Below, piece after piece: positions 1-10,465 of a stretch of 64,000 nt of DNA. Source of the DNA: Tissierella sp. MB52-C2 (GTDB taxonomy: Bacteria; Bacillota; Clostridia; Tissierellales; Tissierellaceae); assembly GCF_030931715.1 (NCBI RefSeq), contig NZ_CP133261.1:930001-994000 (forward strand). The letters are read 5' to 3'. Within the stretch, counting starts at the first letter, position 1. Each line of letters starts with the position of its first letter. A program made the position numbers and the translations under genes. A model generated the notes under the pieces. It had not been told where the DNA came from. It did no database searches and was given only the letters and a program-made list of their open reading frames with translations.

Positions 1-185
1 CTGAGGTAGATCAAGAGAAGAGATTAGCTGCATATAAAGAAGCACAAGAAATAATAGTAGCTGATGCTCCACAATTATTCTTATATTTCCAAACTCAAAA
101 TGTTGGTGAAAACAAAGCTATAAAAGGCTTTGAATTACATCCTGCTGGACATCACTCACTATACAATGTAACTATAGAACAATAA
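1..185 (+). CDS. 3' end of an ABC transporter solute-binding protein (peptide-binding family), partial
   Basis: The first 185 bases are open from position 3 to a TAA at 183-185, giving the last 60 residues of a protein whose start lies outside the window. The tail reads as the C-terminal end of an oligopeptide/dipeptide extracellular binding protein (SBP family 5): a helix with the pattern YKEAQEIIV, then DAPQLFLYF, then a short strand. In this family that segment closes lobe I. The dppBCDF genes follow directly, so it is the binding lipoprotein that captures peptides outside the cell and delivers them to the permease. Specificity cannot be read from this fragment. Confidence 0.75.
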   Translation, partial: EVDQEKRLAAYKEAQEIIVADAPQLFLYFQTQNVGENKAIKGFELHPAGHHSLYNVTIEQ

Positions 186-201
186 CAATCTTAGTTGGAT
201 A

Positions 202-233
202 ATGAGAAGCGGGACATAGGTCTCGCTTCTCAT
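202..233 (+). terminator. Hairpin between binding protein and permease genes (attenuator-like)
   Basis: A 10-bp perfect stem (ATGAGAAGCG pairing with CGCTTCTCAT), extendable inward through a G-U pair and three more pairs. The run after it is only moderately T-rich (ATTTCTTTA). This favours partial termination or mRNA stabilisation, which would explain excess production of the binding protein over the permease subunits. Confidence 0.6.
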
Positions 234-291
234 TTCTTTAGAATGGTAATAAATAACATTGTCAATGTCTATTCGATAAGGAGGGAAATAA

Positions 292-1218
292 GTGAGTAAA
301 TATATATTACGTAGATTATTACTATTAATTCCAGTAATAATAGGAGTTACATTTTTAGTTTTTACAATTATGTATTTTACACCAGGGGACCCGGCAAAAC
401 TTATACTTGGTGAAAGTGCACAGCCTGCCCAGGTAGAAGCTTTAAGAGAAGAAATGGGATTAAATGACCCATTTATTGTACAATATTTTAGATTTATAAC
501 CAAGGCAATAACAGGAGACTTTGGAAGGTCATATTCAACTAATAGACCAGTTTTTGATGAGGTTTTCTCCAGATTCCCAGCGACTTTAAAGCTTACTGCA
601 GCAGCTATGTTAATAGCAATTGCAATAGGTATACCAGTAGGTATTATTTCTGCAACAAAACAATATTCAGCCTTAGACAGTATATCCATGATAGGAGCCT
701 TAATAGGGGTTTCCATGCCAGTATTCTGGTTGGGACTAATGCTTATTTTAGTATTTTCTGTTAATTTAAGACTTCTTCCATCAAGTGGTTCTGAAACACT
801 TAAGCACTTAATTTTACCAGCATTTTCATTAGGTGTTGGTTCAGCCGCAATTATAACTCGTATGACTAGATCCTCAATGCTTGAAGTAATAAGACAAGAC
901 TATATAAGAACTGCTAGATCAAAAGGAGTAGCTGAAAAGAAAGTAGTAAACAGACACGCCTTAAAGAATGCTCTTATACCAGTAGTTACAGTTGTTGGAT
1001 TACAATTTGGAGGACTTTTGGGTGGTGCTGTTCTTACTGAATCAGTATTCTCATGGCCAGGAGTTGGAAGACTAATGGTAGATGCTATTAGACAGAAAGA
1101 TAGTCCAATGGTTTTAGCTTCAGTTGTGTTTATATCTGTAACATTTAGTTTTGTTAACCTTTTAGTTGACTTACTATATGCATTTATAGATCCAAGAATT
1201 AAATCACAATATAGATAA
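292..1218 (+). CDS. dppB: Peptide ABC transporter permease, DppB/OppB type
   Basis: 308 residues, the usual length for the first permease subunit of di/oligopeptide importers. The N-terminus has the family pattern MSKYILRRLLLLIPVIIGV followed by F..MYFTPGDPA. About six membrane segments follow, and the cytoplasmic EAA-like loop (DYIRTARSKGV, around residues 203-213) docks with the ATPases. The start is a GTG at 292, placed 5-6 bases after a strong AGGAGG. It sits between the binding-protein gene and dppC in one transcription unit. The substrate is most likely short peptides, which suits an amino-acid-fermenting anaerobe; nickel or other ligands cannot be excluded from sequence alone. Confidence 0.92.
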   Translation: MSKYILRRLLLLIPVIIGVTFLVFTIMYFTPGDPAKLILGESAQPAQVEALREEMGLNDPFIVQYFRFITKAITGDFGRSYSTNRPVFDEVFSRFPATLKLTAAAMLIAIAIGIPVGIISATKQYSALDSISMIGALIGVSMPVFWLGLMLILVFSVNLRLLPSSGSETLKHLILPAFSLGVGSAAIITRMTRSSMLEVIRQDYIRTARSKGVAEKKVVNRHALKNALIPVVTVVGLQFGGLLGGAVLTESVFSWPGVGRLMVDAIRQKDSPMVLASVVFISVTFSFVNLLVDLLYAFIDPRIKSQYR

Positions 1219-1242
1219 TACTTAAGGTAAGGAGGTAGAATA

Positions 1243-2130
1243 ATGTCTGACAAAGCTGTAAGCAACAATACAAGTAAGAAGAAAAGAGGACAATGGTCAG
1301 ATGTCTGGAGAAGACTTAGAAAAAACAAAATGGCCATGTTAGGTTTAACTATAATTTCTATTTTTATATTATTAGCTTTATTCGCTGATGTAATTGCAGA
1401 TTATGATGAAGTAGCTATAAAGATGAATACTTCAATCAGACTTCAAGGACCAAGTAAAGATCATATCTTAGGTACTGATGAACTAGGTAGAGATATATTT
1501 GCTAGAATAATTCATGGTGCTAGAGTTTCTTTACAAGTAGGTATAATAGCAGTAGGTATTGCCATAATAATTGGTGGTACTTTAGGAGCCATAGCAGGAT
1601 TTTATGGTGGAAAATTTGATAATATTATAATGAGAGCCATGGATATATTCTTAGCAATTCCAAGTATATTACTTGCAATTGCCATAGTATCTGCCCTCGG
1701 TACAAGTATGCTGAACTTAATGATTGCAGTAGGTATATCATCTATACCAAGTTATGCACGTATTGTAAGAGCTTCAGTACTTTCAATTAAGGATCAGGAA
1801 TATATAGAAGCTGCTAGAGCAATCGGTGCTAAAGATACTAGAATTATATTAAAGCATATATTACCGAACTCATTAGCTCCTATAATTGTACAAGGTACAT
1901 TAGGAGTTGCAAGTGCTATATTATCAACAGCAGGACTTAGCTTTATAGGTTTAGGTATTCAAAAACCAGCTCCAGAATGGGGAGCAATGCTTTCATCTGG
2001 TAAAGACTTTATTAGACAAGCATGGCATGTAACTACATTCCCAGGTATAGCAATCATGCTTACTATATTATCACTAAACTTACTTGGTGACGGTCTAAGA
2101 GATGCTCTAGATCCTAGATTAAAACAATAA
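1243..2130 (+). CDS. dppC: Peptide ABC transporter permease, DppC/OppC type
   Basis: 295 residues. A hydrophilic N-terminal tail of about 30 residues precedes the first membrane segment (MAMLGLTIISIFILLALFADV), as is typical of DppC/OppC. The family signature HILGTDELGRDIFARIIHGAR is present near residues 73-93, and the EAA loop reads EYIEAARAIGA. The gene follows dppB by 24 bases with an AAGGAGG site. It pairs with DppB to form the membrane channel of the peptide importer. Confidence 0.93.
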   Translation: MSDKAVSNNTSKKKRGQWSDVWRRLRKNKMAMLGLTIISIFILLALFADVIADYDEVAIKMNTSIRLQGPSKDHILGTDELGRDIFARIIHGARVSLQVGIIAVGIAIIIGGTLGAIAGFYGGKFDNIIMRAMDIFLAIPSILLAIAIVSALGTSMLNLMIAVGISSIPSYARIVRASVLSIKDQEYIEAARAIGAKDTRIILKHILPNSLAPIIVQGTLGVASAILSTAGLSFIGLGIQKPAPEWGAMLSSGKDFIRQAWHVTTFPGIAIMLTILSLNLLGDGLRDALDPRLKQ

Positions 2131-2146
2131 GAGAGGAGGAACTTAA

Positions 2147-3136
2147 ATGAGTAGTGAATTCTTAAATATTAAAAATCTACACATCCACTATGTTACAGAA
2201 GAAGGTACAGTTAAGGCTGTAAATGGTGTAGACATGCAAATAAATAAAGGTGAGACTTTAGGTCTTGTTGGTGAAACTGGTGCAGGAAAAACTACTACTG
2301 CTTTGGGAGTCCTAAGATTAGTTCCTGATCCTCCAGGAAAAATTATTGATGGAGAAATATTACTAGAAGGACAAAGCATATTAGATATATCAGAAGAAGA
2401 AATGAGAACTATAAGAGGAAATAAAGTTTCCATGATATTCCAGGACCCTATGACGGCTTTAAACCCTGTTATGACAGTAGGAGAGCAAATTGCCGAGGTT
2501 GTTGAAATACATGCGAAATTATCTAATAAGGAAGCTTTTGAAAGGGCAAAGAAAATGCTTGAATTAGTTGGAATCCCTGGAGCTAGGGCTGTTGACTATC
2601 CACATCAATTCTCAGGTGGAATGAAACAAAGAGTTGTTATTGCCATAGCCTTGGCATGTAACCCTGGACTGCTAATAGCAGATGAGCCTACTACAGCTCT
2701 GGACGTTACTATTCAGGCTCAGGTTCTAGAACTAATGAATAACTTGAAAAATGAATTTAACACAGCTATGCTTTTAATCACCCATGACTTAGGTGTAGTA
2801 GCAGAAGCTTGTGATAAAGTTGCTATAATGTATGCCGGTGAAATAGTAGAGTATTCAAAAATTGAAGATCTATTTGAAAACCCAAGTCATCCGTATACTA
2901 GAGGACTATTTGGTTCAATTCCAAGCTTAGAAGAAGAAGTAGATAGATTAAAACCAATAAAAGGTCTAATGCCAGACCCTACAAATCTACCTTCAGGATG
3001 TAAATTCCATCCAAGATGTCCTCATGCTACAGAATATTGTAAGGAAAATCATCCAGAAGATACAGAAATAGCACCAGAACACAAGGTAAAATGTCATATA
3101 TATACTGGACAAGTAAAACCAAAGGGGGAAATATAG
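2147..3136 (+). CDS. dppD: Peptide ABC transporter ATP-binding protein, DppD/OppD type
   Basis: 329 residues. Walker A is GETGAGKTT (near residue 42), the signature is FSGGMKQR, and Walker B is [12 protein letters not shown] with a downstream HD switch (THDLG). The C-terminal oligopeptide-ABC extension contains the four-cysteine cluster pattern ([14 protein letters not shown] and a later C) found in DppD/OppD, some of which bind an iron-sulfur cluster. It follows dppC by 16 bases with a GAGAGGAGG site. It powers peptide import together with DppF. Confidence 0.93.
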   Translation: MSSEFLNIKNLHIHYVTEEGTVKAVNGVDMQINKGETLGLVGETGAGKTTTALGVLRLVPDPPGKIIDGEILLEGQSILDISEEEMRTIRGNKVSMIFQDPMTALNPVMTVGEQIAEVVEIHAKLSNKEAFERAKKMLELVGIPGARAVDYPHQFSGGMKQRVVIAIALACNPGLLIADEPTTALDVTIQAQVLELMNNLKNEFNTAMLLITHDLGVVAEACDKVAIMYAGEIVEYSKIEDLFENPSHPYTRGLFGSIPSLEEEVDRLKPIKGLMPDPTNLPSGCKFHPRCPHATEYCKENHPEDTEIAPEHKVKCHIYTGQVKPKGEI

Positions 3137-4102
3137 ATGGAACCAATTTTACAAGTCAAAGATCTAAAGAAGTATTTCAATACCCCTAAAGGACTACTTC
3201 ATGCAGTTGATGGTGTTACTTTTGATATTAATAAAGGTGAGACCTTAGGTGTTGTAGGAGAGTCAGGGTGTGGAAAGTCAACTTTAGGTAGGGTAATACT
3301 TCATCTATTAGAATCCACTGACGGACAAATAATCTATGAAGGTGAAGATATTACTAAAATTAATAAAGATAAGTTTAGAGAGTTAAGAAATAAAATGCAG
3401 ATTATATTTCAGGACCCATTTTCTTCTCTAAATCCTAGAATGACAGTTAGTGAAATAATAAAAGAGCCTATAATAATTCACAAAACCATAAAAGATAAAA
3501 AAGAAATCGAGAAAAAGGTATCCTCACTAATGGATACTGTAGGTTTAGCAGAAAGACTTGCTAATACTTACCCTCACGAATTAGACGGTGGTAGAAGACA
3601 AAGAATAGGTATAGCTCGTGCATTGGCGCTTAATCCAAACTTTATCGTTTGTGATGAGCCAGTATCAGCACTTGACGTATCAATTCAGGCTCAAGTTCTT
3701 AACTTAATGCAGGACTTACAAAAAGAAATGAACTTAACTTATATGTTTATTACTCATGACTTATCAGTTGTTAAACATATATCAAATGATATACTTGTAA
3801 TGTATCTTGGTCAATTAGTTGAGAAATCAGATGCAAAGGATTTATTTAAAAATCCATTACATCCGTATACAAAAGCTTTACTTTCAGCAATTCCAGTACC
3901 AAGTTTAAAACATAAGAGAGAAAGAGTTTTACTAAAAGGAGAGCTTACTTCTCCAATTAATCCAAAACCAGGATGTAGATTTGCGCAAAGATGTATATAT
4001 GCTAAAGAAAATTGTCAGCATGACAGTCCAGCAATAGAAGAAGTATTACCAGGACATTTTGTTGCATGTCATTATGTAAGGGAAATAAACAATTTAAAAT
4101 AA
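3137..4102 (+). CDS. dppF: Peptide ABC transporter ATP-binding protein, DppF/OppF type
   Basis: 321 residues; the ATG directly abuts the dppD stop, so translation is probably coupled. Walker A is GESGCGKST, Walker B FIVCDEPVSALD, switch THDLS. The signature motif reads LDGGRRQR rather than LSGGQRQR. This variant occurs in a subset of peptide ABC ATPases and need not abolish activity, but it makes the two ATPases asymmetric. A C-terminal cysteine cluster (CRFAQRCIYAKENC) matches the family. It is the last gene of the importer operon and is followed by a terminator. Confidence 0.93.
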   Translation: MEPILQVKDLKKYFNTPKGLLHAVDGVTFDINKGETLGVVGESGCGKSTLGRVILHLLESTDGQIIYEGEDITKINKDKFRELRNKMQIIFQDPFSSLNPRMTVSEIIKEPIIIHKTIKDKKEIEKKVSSLMDTVGLAERLANTYPHELDGGRRQRIGIARALALNPNFIVCDEPVSALDVSIQAQVLNLMQDLQKEMNLTYMFITHDLSVVKHISNDILVMYLGQLVEKSDAKDLFKNPLHPYTKALLSAIPVPSLKHKRERVLLKGELTSPINPKPGCRFAQRCIYAKENCQHDSPAIEEVLPGHFVACHYVREINNLK

Positions 4103-4111
4103 TTAATTAAT

Positions 4112-4147
4112 AAAAGAAAAAGGCAGCTTACCTGCCTTTTTCTTTTA
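4112..4147 (+). terminator. Rho-independent terminator after dppF
   Basis: A perfect hairpin in which AAAAGAAAAAGGCAG pairs with CTGCCTTTTTCTTTT around a short CTTAC-type loop, giving a GC core with flanking A and T tracts. It ends the dpp operon and could work on both strands. Confidence 0.9.
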
Positions 4148-4204
4148 TTGGGTATATAATTGTAGTATAATAAAATCATTACAAATTTATATATGAGGTG
4201 TAAA

Positions 4205-5287
4205 ATGATTTATATAATGATTATTTTTTCAGTTATTGCTGGAATAGATAAAATATTAAATAATAGATTTGGATTAGGAGAAAAATTTGATGAAGGATTT
4301 AAATCTGTAGGTGGACTTGCAATATCCATAATAGGTATTTATAGTTTATCTCCTATTATTGCTAAGATTATTATTCCAATACTTAATCCCGTGGCGAGTA
4401 TTTTAAATACAGACCCTTCTGTATTTGTAGGAAGTTTACTAGCGCCAGATTTAGGAGGTTATACTACAAGTGTTGAAGTAGCTTTACATAAATCAATAGG
4501 TGTATTTAATGGAATAGTGCTTTCATCTATGCTTGGTACTGTCATATCTTTTACCATACCTATTGGAGTGGGATTAATATCTAAGGAGGATTTTAACTAT
4601 TTTGCTAAGGGCGTTTTAGCAGGTATTATGACTATACCTATTGGAATGGTTGCAGGTGGTATAATGATGAAAATAGAATTTATCCATATTCTACTTAGCC
4701 TAATTCCAGTTATAATATTTTCAGCTCTCATAATCATAGGGATAGTTAAAATGCCTAATACCATAGTTAAGATATTTAATATTTTAGGCAAGATTATTAT
4801 AACCATTAGTACATTTGGACTAATTATATCTATTATAAATTTTATGTTTGGAGTTGAAATAATAAAGGGTTTAATCCCCTTAGAGGAAGGGGCAATACTA
4901 GTAGTAAAAATAGGAGTTATATTATCGGGGGCATACCCAATGTTTCATTTTATATCTGGAAGATTACATAAGTATTTAAATAAAATAGGAAATAAGTTTG
5001 AACTTGACCAATACTCTATATTGGGGATATTTAGTTCTTTGGCAAATAGTATTCCAATGCTGGGGATTTATGATAAAATGAATGAAAAGGGTAAGATATT
5101 AAATGCAGCCTTTGCTGTATCCGCTTCCTATGTTTTTGGTGGACAGCTAGGATATATTTCATCAGTATCACCAGAAGATGTTAATGCATTTATAGTGAGT
5201 AAATTAGTGGCTGGTATATCTGCAATTATAGTAGCCACTTTAATAATAAAATTAGAAAAGACTAAGGGGGGTAAATATGAAAATTAA
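4205..5287 (+). CDS. eutH: EutH-like ethanolamine permease family protein
   Basis: About 360 residues, with around ten hydrophobic segments along the whole length. The family stretch SLLAPDLGGY (near residue 80) and late segments rich in SASYVFGGQLGY match the EutH membrane protein family, which carries ethanolamine into the cell. An ATG at 4193 is in frame, but the GAGGTG ribosome site lies within that extension, so ATG 4205 is the better start. No other ethanolamine genes lie nearby. The gene overlaps the following aminopeptidase by 11 bases, which implies co-expression, so its real substrate here may differ. Confidence 0.8.
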   Translation: MIYIMIIFSVIAGIDKILNNRFGLGEKFDEGFKSVGGLAISIIGIYSLSPIIAKIIIPILNPVASILNTDPSVFVGSLLAPDLGGYTTSVEVALHKSIGVFNGIVLSSMLGTVISFTIPIGVGLISKEDFNYFAKGVLAGIMTIPIGMVAGGIMMKIEFIHILLSLIPVIIFSALIIIGIVKMPNTIVKIFNILGKIIITISTFGLIISIINFMFGVEIIKGLIPLEEGAILVVKIGVILSGAYPMFHFISGRLHKYLNKIGNKFELDQYSILGIFSSLANSIPMLGIYDKMNEKGKILNAAFAVSASYVFGGQLGYISSVSPEDVNAFIVSKLVAGISAIIVATLIIKLEKTKGGKYEN

Positions 5288-7055
5288 TGAAAGAGTAAAT
5301 AAGCTAAGACAACTAATGAAAGACAAAGGTATTACTGCCTATATAGTAAATACAGGAGATCCACATCAATCTGAATATGTGGCAGATTACTATAAAGGGA
5401 GAATATGGATATCAGGATTTACAGGCTCAGCTGGTACTGTAGTGATTACACAGGAAGAAGCAATTCTATGGACTGATGGTAGATACTTTATTCAGGCAGA
5501 AAAAGAATTAAAGGGTTCAGAATATAAACTATTTAAAATCGCAATACCAGGATTCCCAACTTACACAGAGTGGTTAAGAGATAATCTAAATAATGGAGAT
5601 GCCATAGGATTTGATGGTAAAGTATTTTCACAATTTGCAGTTGAAAATTTAGAAAGAGAATTTAAAGATAAGGACATTAAATTCATTGATGAATTTGATT
5701 TAGTAGGAGAGATTTGGAATGATAGACCAAGTTTGCCTAAGGAAGAAGCTTTTATACATGAGTTAAAATATACAGGAAAAACTGGTAAAGAAAAAATTGA
5801 AGAAGTAAGAACTGAGATGAGAAAACAAGGTGTGGACTATTGTTTAATAGGAAGCTTAGACGACATAGCTTGGTTATATAATATTAGAGGTAGAGATGTA
5901 TCAAATAATCCTGTAGTCATATCATATGCCCTAATTTCCATGGATAAAGCTTATCTATTTACAGATAAGGAAAAAATTAATACAGATGTTGAATCATTCT
6001 TAAAGGAAAACGAAGTAGGAATTGCTGGATATAGTGAAGTCATTGATTATATAAAGAAAATAGATAAAAATTCAAAGGTTTATATTGATAAAAATAGAAT
6101 AAATAGATGGATATATAAAGCTATACCATCAGAATGTAAAATAGTAGAAGGTACAGATATTACAACAAGTCTAAAGGGTATTAAAAATCCTATTGAAATC
6201 CAAAATCAAAAAAATGCTTATATTAAAGATGGAGTTGCATTAGTTAAATTTTTATACTGGTTAGATAAAAATGTAGGAAATATTCCAGTTACTGAAGTAT
6301 CGGCACAGGAAAAATTATTAGAATTTAGGCAAGAGCAAGAGGGCTTTATTGAGCCAAGCTTTGGAACTATATCTGCATATAAGGAAAATGCAGCTATGAT
6401 GCATTACTCAGCTAGTGAAACTTCAAATGCTGAAATCAAAGAAGAAGGATTATATCTAGTAGATTCAGGCGGACAATACTTTGATGGAACTACTGATATA
6501 ACTAGAACTGTAGTTATGGGACCTATAACTAAAGAAGAAAAAAGAGATTTTACTTTAACTTTAAAAGGTCATATTAATTTAGGAAATGCAAGATTCCTTT
6601 ATGGTGCTACAGGTCATAGCCTAGATGTATTAGCAAGATATCCATTATGGCAAGAGGGTATAGATTACAAATGTGGTACTGGCCATGGTATAGGATATTT
6701 ATTAAATGTACATGAAGGACCACATAGAATTGCACCAGTGGTAAATACAGTAATCCTTGAAAAAGGGATGGTAGTAAGTATAGAACCGGGAGTATATAAA
6801 TCTGGTAGCCATGGAATAAGAATAGAAAATATTGTAGTAGTAGATGAAGATATAAAAACAGACTCAGGTCAATTTATGAAGTTTGAAACACTATCCTTTG
6901 TACCAATAGATCTAGAAGGGGTAGACGTAGAATTATTATCTGAAAAGGAAAGAATATGGCTAAATGAATACCATAGAGATGTATATAATAAGCTTGAATC
7001 ATATTTAGACCAAGAAGAAAGAGAATGGCTGAAAAATGAAACAAGAAGCATATAA
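5277..7055 (+). CDS. pepP: Xaa-Pro aminopeptidase (M24 family, three-domain type)
   Basis: 592 residues, the long three-domain form also seen in eukaryotic APP: two creatinase-like N-terminal domains and a C-terminal pita-bread M24 catalytic domain. Probable metal ligands are the two Asp in VDSGGQYFDGTTDITR, the His in the VHEGP region after GTGHGIG, and Glu in IEPGVY and RIENIV. It removes the N-terminal residue from peptides with proline in second place. This complements the peptide importer upstream by releasing amino acids for fermentation. Its start overlaps the end of the EutH-like gene, with AAGGGGG as the ribosome site. Confidence 0.93.
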   Translation: MKINERVNKLRQLMKDKGITAYIVNTGDPHQSEYVADYYKGRIWISGFTGSAGTVVITQEEAILWTDGRYFIQAEKELKGSEYKLFKIAIPGFPTYTEWLRDNLNNGDAIGFDGKVFSQFAVENLEREFKDKDIKFIDEFDLVGEIWNDRPSLPKEEAFIHELKYTGKTGKEKIEEVRTEMRKQGVDYCLIGSLDDIAWLYNIRGRDVSNNPVVISYALISMDKAYLFTDKEKINTDVESFLKENEVGIAGYSEVIDYIKKIDKNSKVYIDKNRINRWIYKAIPSECKIVEGTDITTSLKGIKNPIEIQNQKNAYIKDGVALVKFLYWLDKNVGNIPVTEVSAQEKLLEFRQEQEGFIEPSFGTISAYKENAAMMHYSASETSNAEIKEEGLYLVDSGGQYFDGTTDITRTVVMGPITKEEKRDFTLTLKGHINLGNARFLYGATGHSLDVLARYPLWQEGIDYKCGTGHGIGYLLNVHEGPHRIAPVVNTVILEKGMVVSIEPGVYKSGSHGIRIENIVVVDEDIKTDSGQFMKFETLSFVPIDLEGVDVELLSEKERIWLNEYHRDVYNKLESYLDQEEREWLKNETRSI

Positions 7056-7070
7056 AGGCTAATAAATATA

Positions 7071-7103
7071 TAAAACTGCTAAACAACATAACTAGCAGTT
7101 TTA
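7071..7103 (+). terminator. Terminator after Xaa-Pro aminopeptidase gene
   Basis: An 11-bp perfect stem (TAAAACTGCTA with TAGCAGTTTTA) around an AACAACATAAC loop, ending in a T-rich arm. Confidence 0.8.
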
Positions 7104-7220
7104 TATTGTAATATTGTAATTTGTTTTTATATCCAATATATGGGTAAATAAGAAATAGTTTAATATATATCAAGGTATGAAGATTAAGATAATAAAGGTA
7201 ATAATGTAAGGGGGATGTAA

Positions 7221-8447
7221 ATGAATGTAACAAAAGTTACTGAAGATATTTATCAGCTTTCAGTAAATATAGAAGATATATTATTTGAGGGATTATGGGA
7301 GATACCTAATGGGGTTTCTGTAAACTCTTATATAATAAAAGGTGAAAAAACAGCAATAGTAGATGGAGTATGTGGTTGGGATGGAGTTCCAGAATCTTTA
7401 TTTAAGCTTTTAGATAAACTTGAGATAGATCCAAAATCCATAGAATATTTAATAATAAATCATATGGAACCTGATCATTCAGGATGGATAGAGGATTTTA
7501 AAAAGATAAATAATGATTTTAAAATAGTCTGTAGTCAAAAATCAGCAGAACTATTAGATGCCTTTTATGGTCATACAGAAAATATTACAGTTGTAAAAGA
7601 TAATGATACTTTAGATTTAGGTAAAAATCATGTCTTAAAATTTGTAGAAATACCTAATGTTCACTGGCCGGACACCATAGCAACCTTTGATACCTTAACA
7701 GGTACTTTGTTCCCATGTGATGCTTTTGGTTCCTTTGGAACTGTTACAGATTTAAACTATGATGATATGCTGACATCGGAAGAAATAGAGTTTTATGAAA
7801 GAGAAGCTGTTAGATACTATTCAAATATAGTTGCGGCATTTTCTATGCCAGTAAAAAAGGCTATTGAAAAATGTGCACCACTACCTATTAAGGTCATAGC
7901 ACCTGGTCATGGAGTAGTATGGAGAGAAAACCCAAGTAAAATTATTGAAGACTATATTAGATATGCTTCCTACCAAAAGGGACCTGCAAAGGAGGAAATA
8001 ACTCTTATTTGGGGATCCATGTATGGTATGACGGAAAAGGCGGTAAATTATGTAGTTGAATTGTTAGAAAAGGAAAATATAAAGGTCAATTCACATCAAG
8101 TACCACAGGATTCTTGGGGAACGGTACTGGCATCAGCTTGGAATTCAACAGGAATAATTCTTGCCATGCCTACCTATGAATACAAAATGTTTCCACCAAT
8201 GGCAGCAGCATTGGAGGAATTAGGAAAGAAAAAGCTTCAAGGAAGAAAAGCTTTTAGACTTGGTTCCTACGGATGGTCAGGTGGTGCTCAGAAAGAACTA
8301 GATGAAATAATGGGTAGATACTGTATGAACTGGGATTTTATAGAACCAGTTGAATTTAAGGGAGCTCCTAGAGAGGAAGATTTACAGCTAATTGGAGATA
8401 GAGTTAAGGAGTTAGTGAAAATAGTAAAAGAATCAGTAAATAATTAA
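7221..8447 (+). CDS. fprA: Flavodiiron protein (FprA-family A-type flavoprotein)
   Basis: 408 residues with two domains. The metallo-beta-lactamase-like part (about 1-250) carries the diiron ligands in NHMEPDHSGW, a later H in VHWPDT, D in PCDAFGSFG and H in APGHGVVW. The flavodoxin-like part (about 260-400) has the FMN site GSMYGMTEKA and the motif SYGWSGGA. The family reduces dioxygen to water and/or nitric oxide to nitrous oxide in the cytoplasm of strict anaerobes, taking electrons from rubredoxin or a fused partner. No rubredoxin domain is fused here. The gene stands alone between two terminators, with an AAGGGGGATG-type site before the ATG. Confidence 0.93.
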   Translation: MNVTKVTEDIYQLSVNIEDILFEGLWEIPNGVSVNSYIIKGEKTAIVDGVCGWDGVPESLFKLLDKLEIDPKSIEYLIINHMEPDHSGWIEDFKKINNDFKIVCSQKSAELLDAFYGHTENITVVKDNDTLDLGKNHVLKFVEIPNVHWPDTIATFDTLTGTLFPCDAFGSFGTVTDLNYDDMLTSEEIEFYEREAVRYYSNIVAAFSMPVKKAIEKCAPLPIKVIAPGHGVVWRENPSKIIEDYIRYASYQKGPAKEEITLIWGSMYGMTEKAVNYVVELLEKENIKVNSHQVPQDSWGTVLASAWNSTGIILAMPTYEYKMFPPMAAALEELGKKKLQGRKAFRLGSYGWSGGAQKELDEIMGRYCMNWDFIEPVEFKGAPREEDLQLIGDRVKELVKIVKESVNN

Positions 8448-8451
8448 TATT

Positions 8452-8491
8452 ATTTAAAATGCGATACTAATTTTAGTATCGCATTTTAAAT
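8452..8491 (+). terminator. Terminator after flavodiiron protein gene
   Basis: Near-perfect 18-bp palindrome ATTTAAAATGCGATACTA / TAGTATCGCATTTTAAAT with a small loop. The A and T flanks suit bidirectional termination. Confidence 0.85.
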
Positions 8492-8584
8492 ATCTAAATA
8501 TAAATAAATTTGGTATAATAAGAATATAGGTTCTAATCAATAACTTTAAATTTAAAATTGGCGTAAGAAGTCTGAGGTGATTTA

Positions 8585-10465
8585 ATGTTTGACATAGAAG
8601 AAGAGTTAAAAAAGCTACCAGATAAACCAGGTGTTTATATAATGAAGGATAAAAATGAGGAGATAATTTATGTTGGAAAGGCTATTTCTCTTAGGAAAAG
8701 AGTAAGGCAATATTTTCAATCAGGAAAAAACAATCCACCTAAGGTGAATTCCATGGTTAAACATATCTCTGAGTTTGAATATATTATAGTAGATAATGAA
8801 GTAGAAGCTTTAATACTTGAGGCTAACTTAATAAAGAAGCATAAGCCGAAATATAATATTCTACTTAGGGACGATAAACAATATCCTTATATTAAAGTAA
8901 CTATAAATGAAAAATATCCTAGGGTAATGAAAACTAGACAGGTGTTGAAAGATGGTGCAAAGTATTTTGGACCCTATCCCAGTGTATATGCAGTAAATGA
9001 TGTAATAGAAATTTTGAGAAATATATATCCCCTAAGAACTTGTAACCGTAATTTAAGTAATTATGGTAAAAAGACTAGACCTTGTTTAAATTACTATATG
9101 AAAAGGTGCTTAGGACCTTGCCAAGGTGAAAATGTAGATGATGAACAGTATATGGGTATGATAAATGAAATCCTTATGTTTCTAAATGGCAGAGAGGATA
9201 AGCTAGTAGAAATCATTGAGGAGAAGATGAAAGAAGCCTCAAAAAAATTAGACTTTGAAGAAGCTGCAAGGTATAGAGACCAAATTAACTCCCTAAACTT
9301 GCTCCATGAAAAACAAAAGATTGAATCTACTACTAATTTAGTAGACCAAGACGTAATAGGAATGGCTAGAGGTATAGAAGAAGTATGTATGCAAGTATTT
9401 TTTATTAGAAATGGGAAAATTGTAGGTAGAGAACATTTTATACTGGAAGATACTTTTGAAGAAGATAGGAAGGAAATCCTTAGTGCATTTATTAAACAAT
9501 TCTATATTGGAGCTTCCTATCTACCAAAAGAGATTATAATCGAAGAAGAAATACAGGATATGGAAGCCATATCTAAATGGCTAGGAGAAAAGAAGGGAGC
9601 TAAAATAAATATATTAGTTCCAAAACGTGGAGATAAAGTTGGATTAATAGATATGGTTAGGAAAAATGCATTAGATATGTTAAACAAATATGGAGACAGA
9701 TTTGTAAAGAAGGCAAGAGAAAACCAAAAGACTTTAGAAGAGCTGAAAAATATCTTAGGAATTAGCAGTGATTTAAATAGAATTGAAGCCTTTGATATAT
9801 CAAATATTAGTGGAGTAGAATCTGTTGGCTCCATGGTAGTATTCGAAAAAGGAGAGTCGAAAAAGTCGGATTATAGAAGATTTAGAATTAGAACTGTGAT
9901 TGGTGCAGACGATTATGGTAGTATGGAAGAAATTTTGAGTCGCCGATTTATTAGGGGTCTTGAAGAGAGACAGCTAATGAAGGAAAATGAGATAGAAGTA
10001 AAGGGATTTTCAAATTTCCCAGATTTGATAATGATGGATGGAGGTAAGGGACAGGTTAATGTAGCTCTTAGAGTATTAAATAATTTAAATATAAACATTC
10101 CAGTATGTGGGCTTGTAAAAGATGATTTTCACAAGACAAGAGGAATAATATATAATAACAAAGAGATAAGTCTAAATGAAGACTCTCTAGGGTTTAGATT
10201 AATTTATAGAATACAAGAGGAGGCACATAGATTTGCAATATCCTATCATAGATCCCTAAGAACTAAGAAAATGTTTAAGTCTGAATTAGATGATATAAAG
10301 GGTATAGGAGAGAAGAGGAAGGTGGAACTACTAAAACATTTTCAAAGTATAGAAAAAATAAAGAAGGCATCAATAGAAGATTTATTACAGGTAAAAGGTA
10401 TGAACAGATTAGCAGCAGAAGAATTATATAATCATTTTAATAAGAAAAAGGAGGAGAATAAATGA
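8585..10465 (+). CDS. uvrC: UvrABC excinuclease subunit C
   Basis: 626 residues, the standard length. The N-terminal GIY-YIG nuclease domain (residues about 10-95) contains [18 protein letters not shown] and makes the 3' incision. A UVR domain (ARYRDQI, near 225-240) contacts UvrB. The C-terminal RNase H-like nuclease contains [10 protein letters not shown] and MDGGKGQVN and makes the 5' incision. Helix-hairpin-helix motifs ([11 protein letters not shown] and LLQVKGMN) end the protein. It cuts DNA on both sides of bulky lesions during nucleotide excision repair. It overlaps the next small gene by 4 bases. Confidence 0.97.
   Translation: MFDIEEELKKLPDKPGVYIMKDKNEEIIYVGKAISLRKRVRQYFQSGKNNPPKVNSMVKHISEFEYIIVDNEVEALILEANLIKKHKPKYNILLRDDKQYPYIKVTINEKYPRVMKTRQVLKDGAKYFGPYPSVYAVNDVIEILRNIYPLRTCNRNLSNYGKKTRPCLNYYMKRCLGPCQGENVDDEQYMGMINEILMFLNGREDKLVEIIEEKMKEASKKLDFEEAARYRDQINSLNLLHEKQKIESTTNLVDQDVIGMARGIEEVCMQVFFIRNGKIVGREHFILEDTFEEDRKEILSAFIKQFYIGASYLPKEIIIEEEIQDMEAISKWLGEKKGAKINILVPKRGDKVGLIDMVRKNALDMLNKYGDRFVKKARENQKTLEELKNILGISSDLNRIEAFDISNISGVESVGSMVVFEKGESKKSDYRRFRIRTVIGADDYGSMEEILSRRFIRGLEERQLMKENEIEVKGFSNFPDLIMMDGGKGQVNVALRVLNNLNINIPVCGLVKDDFHKTRGIIYNNKEISLNEDSLGFRLIYRIQEEAHRFAISYHRSLRTKKMFKSELDDIKGIGEKRKVELLKHFQSIEKIKKASIEDLLQVKGMNRLAAEELYNHFNKKKEENK

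Noticed and set aside
900-1337. Long minus-strand frames opposite dppB, dppD, uvrC, dnaE, pfkA, the MATE genes and others
   Set aside because: They are shadows of well-supported plus-strand genes with no ribosome sites and no family likeness.
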